From NCBI GenBank assembly GCA_029891385.1, contig CM057227.1:59521567-59585566 (forward strand): a stretch of 64,000 nt of DNA, written 5' to 3'. Source of the DNA: Erythroxylum novogranatense. Its lineage: Eukaryota; Streptophyta; Magnoliopsida; Malpighiales; Erythroxylaceae. The notes beneath the pieces were generated by a model that saw nothing but the letters and a program-made list of their open reading frames with translations, searched no databases and was not told the DNA's origin. Positions 57,920 through 64,000 of this stretch are shown in pieces (positions within the stretch are counted from its first letter, which is position 1; every line of letters begins with the position of its first letter). Position numbers and translations under genes: made by a program.

Positions 57920-57999
57920 GATCCTGCACACGCAAAAGTTAGAAATAGGCAATTGAATAAGAAAACCACACAGAATCAAGTCCTCAGTCATTCACCGCA

Positions 58000-58200
58000 A
58001 TGAACAGGAGTGTTCGCTGCGGCGAGAGGAGTCCTCTGCCATTCGCTGCAGCCAACAGGATGTTCGCTGCAGCGAACTGGGCATCTTTGTTCGTTGCGGC
58101 TAACACGAACAGTCGCCGCATCAAACTGAAACCCTAAGTTCACCACGGCGAGCTATGATTTTCGCTGCGGCGAATAGCGATTCTGCGAACAATCGCAATA
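58000..58200. repeat. TTCGCTGCAGCGAA-type array before the envelope-position frame
   Basis: Eight or nine words such as gttcgctgcggcgag, gttcgctgcagcgaac, ttcgttgcggc and ttcgctgcggcgaat. They lie upstream (minus strand) of the predicted acceptor at 57924. A smaller cluster lies at 58505-58610 (attcgccatgacgag, catggcgaac). Confidence 0.85.
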
Positions 58201-58800
58201 ACAACATTCATTGCTTGCTTAAATCTAACGAATAACGCATTTAAAATGGACAAGAGGAGGGAATAGAACACTTACGTAAGGGTTAAAACGCAGCTTGGAA
58301 GGAGATTGAGGAGATTGGGAGCTTGAAACAAAGAGAGGGCAGAGAGAGGAGCGACGGCGAGGCAACAAGGTGGCAAATAAACGAGGAGGGAAGGAGAAAG
58401 AAGAAGAAGAAAAAGGAAGACGCGGAGACGAAGGGACGCGAGAGAGAAAAAACCAAAAGGGTCTCGGACAAAGAGAAATCCAACGGTCCAGATGGGCAAA
58501 ATGGAATTATTCGCCATGACGAGGCAAGCGTTAGTCATGGCGAACAAAACAGAAAGAAAAAAACCTACATGAGCATGGCGAACAGCGATAAGTTCGGCGG
58601 CGAATCACCCAAAACAAAACACAAATTTATGGATCCTACACAAATTGCACAAACATTCAATTTATCATCCACATATCAACAATTCTCTTTAATCTAATCA
58701 TGCTTTATTAGGAAGAACACAGAGCTAATAAAGGGGAATCAAATTATTCAAACGGAAATGGAAATTCTACCTACTACTCTAATTCTACTGGTTAAATCCC

Positions 58801-58814
58801 TCCCCCACACTTAA
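58801..58814 (-). other. Internal polypurine-tract-like motif of D'
   Basis: Minus strand ttaagtgtggggga about 90 bases after the protease-linker stop, at the same relative position as 22654-22667 in D. Confidence 0.65.
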
Positions 58815-58901
58815 ACAATATAATCATGCTCAACAATACGGACGTTGGTATAAAACATAGCACAATTATATAGTAAATGAAGGAAAGAGAAAACCTGGCA
58901 C

Positions 58902-59770
58902 TCAAGGTGGGTCTTGTAGCTCGGTATGGATTACTGTTTGATATCCAAGCTCCAGCTCAGTAGCTTGGTTGCTAGTCGACTCCACGTCCATACTGCACCC
59001 CAACCAGTGCTCACTCAAAATCGTCAAAAGAGAAACTTTCTCCAAAAATATCGTCAGTGGCAGGATATAAAGTTTCTACAAATTCAGAACAGGCTTCATC
59101 AATAGAAACATCAAGCATGTGAACACCCAGTAAGGAATAATCTTCATGAGGATGCTTCATAGCTTCATACATGTTGAAGCTAACTTGTTGATCACCAACT
59201 TCCATGGTGATCTCCCCTTCCTTCATGCTAATCATCGTGCTCGCATCCGAAGGAAGGGTCGCCCAGGATCAAGGAAGTGTCCCGCACAACTTCGTAAGAC
59301 ATATCTAGAACGTAGAAATCTGCAGAAACACTAATCCTTTCACCGACCAAGATGTCCTCGATGATTCCCACTGGATGATGAAAGGATCTATCAGCCAACT
59401 GTAAGACTACAGAAGTAGGCTTTATGCTCTTAACGCCTGTGGCTTCATAAATGATTTCGGCATTACGTTAATCGCCGCTCCCAAATCCAATAGAGCTCTT
59501 CCAATGGTCACCTTCCTATAACACAAGGAATGGTGAACGATCCCGGTCCCGACACTTCACCGGATTTGGGGCTTAAATAAAGCCGACACATTTGAGCTTA
59601 CTTGGACACGCTCGTTCACCAAATTTCCTCTTGTTTGTGCACAAGTCCTTCGTGTACTTGGCGTGGTTTCGACACTTTCTTAATCAAATCCAGCGAGGCA
59701 CGTTGACTTCAACCTTCCCAAACAGGTCAATGATTTCTTTTTCGTGTTTGAGCTCATTGACTCTCTTGCT
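58902..59770 (-). pseudogene. Protease and linker of D'
   Basis: Protease active-site segment [16 protein letters not shown] near 59480, frame-shifted on both sides. The linker is open at 59235-59011 (MISMKEGEITMEVGDQQ, MYEAMKHPHEDYSLLGVHML). After one more shift the protein ends TELQDPP and a stop at 58902. The end matches element D. At least five indels, many beside CG, break the frame. Confidence 0.82.
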
Positions 59771-61640
59771 CATCGACACGAAGTTCGAAAAAGGAGGTCC
59801 TTTAAGTTGACTGGTTCATTTCTGCTCGATTTATCCTTATCAATTTTTCTTCCTAAAATGCTCGATGATTGCTCTTTGTCCTCAATTGTTGATTGCTTCT
59901 TGTTCCTCAACAATTCTTCTTTGCGATCACTCTCTGATCGCACAGCTTGCTTCTCTCTCACTTGAGGCGCCTCTTCAACCTCAATTTCCTCGGTGCATTC
60001 TTCTTCTTCAGGAATGTCGAAATGCACTTTCTTTCCACTCCTCAACTCAATTGCATTTAAACTCTTTGGGTTAATCACAGTGTTAGAAGGAATGGTTCCG
60101 CTACTCCTAGCTTGGTTGTCACTCAAATTATTAGACAATTGAGTGACATATGAGTTAAGGTTCTCGGCCTTGTTTTCCCATTGATCCATGCATTTTTCCA
60201 AGGCACTAAAGCGGGCAACATTCTTAGCGGAGTCCTGTTGGATGAGGTTCGCGATGGCGTTGAATTGATTTGCTGTGGATGTTCGTTCCTCTTTCATCAA
60301 CGTCATCATACTGTGTAGCAGCTGGGTAGTGTCCTCCTTGGGTGGCGGTGGTTGTTGCACCATCAACGCTTGTTGATCCTGGAACTGGTTTGTAGATTGA
60401 CCAGCTCCACTCCCTTGCTGAAAGCGGTTGGGTGCTCTTTCTGTGTTACTTCTCCAATTAAAATTAGGATGAGATCTCCATCCTTCATTATAGGTGTTGG
60501 AGTACGGGTCCCACTTTTGATTTTGTCTACTTGGGTAGACCGCAGACACTTCTTCATACCTTCCGGGACAGACGCTGGAAATGTGCATCACCGATCCACA
60601 AGATTCGCAACTAGGTGCGACCAGTTCAGTGGAAGGTGACGGGCGATGCACATTCAAATTCTTAAGCTCCCGTCGTGATTGAGGATAACGGGAAGTTATC
60701 CGATGTCCCAAGGAATCTACTTTCGATTCCAGGCTCTCCATTCTCTTAGTTTGAGCCGTCATGGCTCCTACTTCATTCACATTCCTGGAATCGGGGACAC
60801 TATACTGCTGATGATTCAGGGCCATCCTCTTTATCAGGGCCCAAGCTTCTGGCGCGGTCAAATCAATCAACGAACCTCCCGACGCAGCATCCAACATTCC
60901 TTTTTCTTGATTCTTTACCCCATCATAAAAATATTGAACCAATTGTTCATCGTGGATTTGATGATGGGGCACCGAGATAATGATCTTGGAATCTGCTCCA
61001 AAAATCATCTGAGGACTCGTCATAATCTTGTTTGGCAGAATATATTTCCTTTCTCATCGACGACGTCCTAGAAGCTGGAAAATACTTTTCCAGAAAAGCT
61101 TTCCGCAAGTTGGTCCAACTATGATAGGCATTCGCGACATGCCTTGGGAGGCTCATGTACCACTCCCGGGCCTTTCCTTCTAACGACAAGTGGAATACCT
61201 TCCACAGCACCTGGTCCAGATGTGCTCCTACAGGCTTCATACTTTGACAGATCATTGTGAGGGCCTGAAGATGCATGTAGGGGTCCTCTCCCGCCAAACC
61301 ATGAAATTTGGGTAGGGAGTTAATCAATAAACCTTTAACTTCGAAATTTAAGTCGAAGTTAGGGCAGGCAGCAGTGAAAGGATCGTAGTTTACGTCCGAG
61401 GTTGTAGCTTCTCGGATGGTTCTACGTCGATGTTCGCATTGTTGTCATCTATCGTTCTCGGTCACCGTTAAGACCGTGATCTCCATTTCGGGTGGTTGAC
61501 CGGATATTCTTGGTGTTCACCATCTCGATTCTAGTCGATCTAGTGTGCTAAGTCTTTCTTGCTCTCTTGTTTTTCCTAAGTTGTCTAAGGTGTCGCTCAA
61601 TTTCAGGTTGAAATGAACTAGCCTAAGTCTACGGGCATGC
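59770..61640 (-). pseudogene. Gag of D'
   Basis: ATG near 61637 (MPVDLG) is followed at once by frame damage. 61327-60947 encodes MINSLPKFHGLAGEDPYMHL, ALTMICQSMKPVGAHLDQVL, EGKAREWYMSLPRHVANAYH and FLEKYFPASRTSSMRKEI. After one shift, 61000-59770 is open: DAASGGSLIDLTAPEAWALI, knuckle CESCGSVMHISSVC, then a long Gln/charged region with NPKSLNAIELRSGKKVHF. Orthologous in every segment to the gag of D at 23471-25540. Confidence 0.88.
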
Positions 61641-62044
61641 ACAAGAGAAGTTCACCTAAGATAGCTCACTAAAACGACAATGATAGCAAGGCTTAAATTC
61701 ACTCGGGTTATTGCGACGATAGAAACTCATTGCAATGAATGAATAAAATTATAAGTTTCATTGCGGCGAATATATGAACTCATCAAGGCGAAGATATGAA
61801 CTCATTGTGACGAGTTAGAAGCCTGAAAGAAAGCAAACGAAATTAACTTAAAATTAAGCACAAATAACAAAAACAATCGTAATAAACACTTAAAAGAAAG
61901 CGTAATGAAATCACAAACAGAATAACACTAAAAACACTTAAGGTAATGTAAATTAAATAAAATTATGCAATACAAACAAAATGCAACGACAAAAATTAAA
62001 ATCAAAACAAACACTGGCTAACCTAGAGAACCAATTAATTTGAT
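61641..62044 (-). other. Leader of D'
   Basis: Non-coding sequence between primer-binding site and gag. Positions 61710-61826 carry weaker copies of the element's CpG word (attgcgacgat, cattgcggcgaat, aaggcgaaga, tgtgacgag). Otherwise AT-rich with no frame. Confidence 0.6.
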
Positions 62045-62062
62045 TCCCCGGAAACGACGCCA
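62045..62062 (-). other. tRNA-Asp primer-binding site of D'
   Basis: Minus strand TGGCGTCGTTTCCGGGGA, 16 of 18 matching the complement of the plant tRNA-Asp(GTC) 3' end, four bases after the LTR. Confidence 0.85.
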
Positions 62063-62066
62063 AATT

Positions 62067-63562
62067 TGATCGGTGGCTTATCGTTCAATTAAAGAATTGA
62101 TCCTCAAAAACAGGTCAAATAAAATTTGTACCAAGGATTGCAATACAGGATGCAACCTCGGGTCGACTCTCAAGGAACCAGTGTACTAACTGATTCTAAG
62201 ACTAAGACTAGCCTAATGTTTGAATGATGCATGCAATTAAAGCAATAAAAAAAGGGGGTTTTGATTTGATTAACTAAAAATTAAACTAAACTAAAGCAAA
62301 GGTAAATATTTTTGGGATTTTGAAAAGATAAGGCAATTTAAATTAAATGAGACTGAAAACTATTAATTAAAACTCTCCTGAAAATGTGGCTCGGGTCATC
62401 ATCGTTCAAAATAATTTCGGGGTTTGAAATCCACTAAGTTTCGAAAGCTAAACCTTAACAACTCGTTAAGTCCAAGATTTAATTAATCAACTCGATTAAC
62501 TAAATCTTGTTAAAACCATTAGTGTATGTATAGAATGATTAATGCAATAAATCAACCAAATAATAACACAACCAACTTAATCAAACATAACTAGGCAGAT
62601 TAAATCAATTAATGCAATCATCCAACTGATATACATGAACTCCATGTATTTAAGAACAACATTCAACAATAATCAATCCATAACATAAATCAAAGTTTAA
62701 CATCCGATAAAACTATAACCGGATTCAATCCATCATACAGTGCATTCTCCAACTCGGAGTTGATACAAAAATATAACGGAAATCTAAAACTAAGATCGAT
62801 TACCCCTGTTAAGCTCACGGAACTCAGACCCTTACTCCATCTTCAAGAGGTCGGAGACTTAGCCACGCATCACGGCAGAAGAGTCCATCACTGCTGGGCA
62901 CCCGACGCTGCTCATGACTCAGACGGTGAAGGATGAATGAATGGTCGCGACGAAATAAAGGCAGAGGAGAAGATGGTGAAAGTAGACGATGTCTGTTGCC
63001 TCCGAAACAAACTGCAAAAACCAGAGAAAACCAAAAACTATTAGACGAACAGAGAAAACAGAGAAGAAGAAATTCACCTCTGGAGTGCGGCTGCTTGTTT
63101 TTGCCCTAAATGGCAAGATTTTATAGGAGGTTGTGCGGGCCGGGTCAGAACAGTGGATTAATTTCTATTTATAGTCCGGGTTACCCGACATTCGCCAAGG
63201 CGAATGGTCGTAATTCCTTGTGGCGAATGAGTTTGGTCACTCGTCGCAATAATAAATTAAATACCATTAATTTCTTTGCGGCGAATGGAGGTCTTAGTTC
63301 GCCCAAAGAAATCTTGCGGCGTGTTGACTTCTTGAATGTTGACTCCTTTGGTCCTACAAAATACAACCGATTTGCGGTATCAATTGTCCCAATAAAATTA
63401 TGCGTAATTAATGACAATTGACAACAAAATCTCGACAATATGCAATTTATCAAAACTCATATGCGGGACCAAAATAAGCATAAAATCATAGATCGAGAGT
63501 CAACAAATGCATAATTACTTAAAAAAATGGGCCTAATTTATAGTATAAATTTGGTCCAATCA
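62067..63562 (-). repeat. 5' LTR of D'
   Basis: 1496 bp. On the minus strand a TATA box (CTATAAAATC) lies near 63113-63127. Downstream is a possible 68-bp intron: exon end CCAGAG|GTGAATTTC at about 63078 and acceptor GGTTTTTGCAG|TTTG at about 63011. CpG palindromes lie at 63188-63330, upstream of the TATA box. Frames at 62919-63453 are not supported. Confidence 0.92.
63188..63330. repeat. ATTCGCC/GGCGAAT palindromes in the D' 5' LTR
   Basis: cattcgccaaggcgaatgg, gtggcgaatgag, tgcggcgaatgg, gttcgccc and cttgcggcgtg in 143 bp, parallel to 54990-55125 with CG-adjacent differences. Confidence 0.85.
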
Positions 63563-63567
63563 TCAAG

Positions 63568-64000
63568 CAAACAGATTCATTGCAAGTCTTAGCCAGGAAG
63601 TATATTGATGAAGTGGTAAGGTTGCATGGAGTTCGGATTCCATAGTATCCGACAGGATCCTCGATTCACATCGAGATTTTGGGAAGTTTGCAGAAGCATT
63701 AGGAACTAAGTCAATTTCAAGACGGCGTTTCATCCTCGAGACGGATGGTCATCGAGAGGACAATCCAGACTCTAGAGGGGATGCTTAGAGCATGTGTCAT
63801 GGACTTCAGAGGAGCATGGGATGATCATTTTCCGTTGGTCGAATTTGCTTATAATAATTCGTACCATTCAAGCATACAGATGGCTCCTTATGAAGCCCTT
63901 TATGGCAGAAGATGCAGGACTCCGATATGTTGGGATGAAGAAGGTGAGAGGAAATTAGTGGGACTAGAGTTGGTCTAGATGACAGTTGAAAAAGTGGATG
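63568..64000 (+). pseudogene. Integrase of element E, second part (cut by the window end)
   Basis: Continues after D': SLQVLARKYIDEVVRLHGV, then a damaged catalytic stretch (DRDPRFTSRFW is readable only across frames, 63640-63690). An open frame from 63745 has ERTIQTLEGMLRACVMDFRG, HFPLVEFAYNNSYHSSIQMA and PYEALYGRRCRTPICWDEEG, then a stop at 63976. The GPY/F module would follow beyond 64000. Confidence 0.92.

Larger units (their letters stand above)
54537..63562 (-). mobile_element. Athila-like non-autonomous element D', complete
   Basis: 9026 bp with target duplication tcaag (54532-54536 and 63563-63567). Minus-strand order: 5' LTR 63562-62067, tRNA-Asp site, leader, gag, protease-linker ending at 58902, purine tract, envelope-position frame 57919-56834, two more purine tracts, 3' LTR 55363-54537. 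RT, RNase H and integrase are absent. It is younger than E, which it interrupts. Its gag is broken by several indels, but the envelope-position frame is open. Confidence 0.93.
28589..64000 (+). mobile_element. Second Tekay/Del family element E, continuing past the window
   Basis: 5' LTR 28589-31576, tRNA-Met site, gag 31821-32807, insertion F 32808-51818, rest of gag and pol 51819-54536, insertion D' 54537-63562, integrase 63568-64000 and beyond. Removing both insertions restores collinearity with element B, though the LTRs are of a different family. Pol is heavily decayed. The 3' LTR lies outside the window; the left target repeat would be acaag. Confidence 0.9.

Noticed and set aside
56834..57991. 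True envelope glycoprotein
   Set aside because: No signal peptide, transmembrane helix or cysteine pattern is visible; only the position in the element suggests envelope.

Overview
The window is plant nuclear heterochromatin built almost entirely from nested LTR retrotransposons. The evidence for a flowering plant (probably a eudicot on AT-richness; species unknown) is: Ty3/gypsy polyproteins of the Tekay/Del chromovirus type, Athila-like gag-protease elements primed by tRNA-Asp, a Ty1/copia element primed by initiator tRNA-Met, and the tail of a spliced gene. There are no bacterial genes, tRNA or rRNA genes, or CRISPR arrays. Nearly every retroelement reading frame is broken.

Left block (1-27307). 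A Tekay/Del element, here called B (LTR 8151-10360, gag-pol 10537-19398, LTR 19429-21667), sits inside an Athila-like element, D, on the minus strand (21668-27307). B's integrase is interrupted by a roughly 4.15 kb solo LTR, K (15018-19172, duplicated target cttct), whose 5' tip carries a foldback with two head-to-head tRNA-like pol III promoter cores. Positions 1-8150 repeat parts of the same block: an LTR end (1-1216), the same D flank (1217-2900), then part of B's integrase with the same K insertion (2901-8150). The LTR at 8151-10360 is shared by two B copies. The simplest history is a B dimer made by LTR-LTR exchange, followed by a tandem duplication of about 20.4 kb joined at a 5-bp microhomology near 2900.

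Middle (27308-28588). D lies in what looks like a host gene: two short terminal coding exons separated by a 134-bp intron, then a 3' flank and a minisatellite of hairpin-bearing units.

Right block (28589-64000). A second Tekay/Del family, E, starts at 28589 and runs off the window. Its gag is split by F (32808-51818, target ggaaa), F by the copia element G (35328-48767, target gtaat), and one LTR of G by the solo LTR H (36676-40628, target taagg): four levels of nesting. E's integrase is split by a complete Athila-like element, D' (54537-63562, target tcaag). D' lacks RT, RNase H and integrase but keeps one long intact frame in the envelope-like position.

Two patterns cut across the elements. 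First, each family carries its own short CpG-centred palindrome, repeated in its LTRs and often in its leader or 3' region (CGTCGCGACGTG in B and D, TTCGC-NN-GCGAA in D', AAGTCGACTT in copia G, CTCGCGAGGCG in H, GGTCGGTCGGCC in F, CTCGC-GGCGCGA in E). Second, five unrelated chromovirus-type LTRs share an apparent splicing layout: a GA-rich first exon ending in GTAAG, a small second exon ending in GTGGGTAA or GTGAGTAA (seen in four of the five), and an acceptor preceded by a GAGC/GCTC hairpin and an ACCC run. Copies of the same sequence differ mainly by small indels next to CG dinucleotides, so many frameshifts may be consensus errors rather than mutations.
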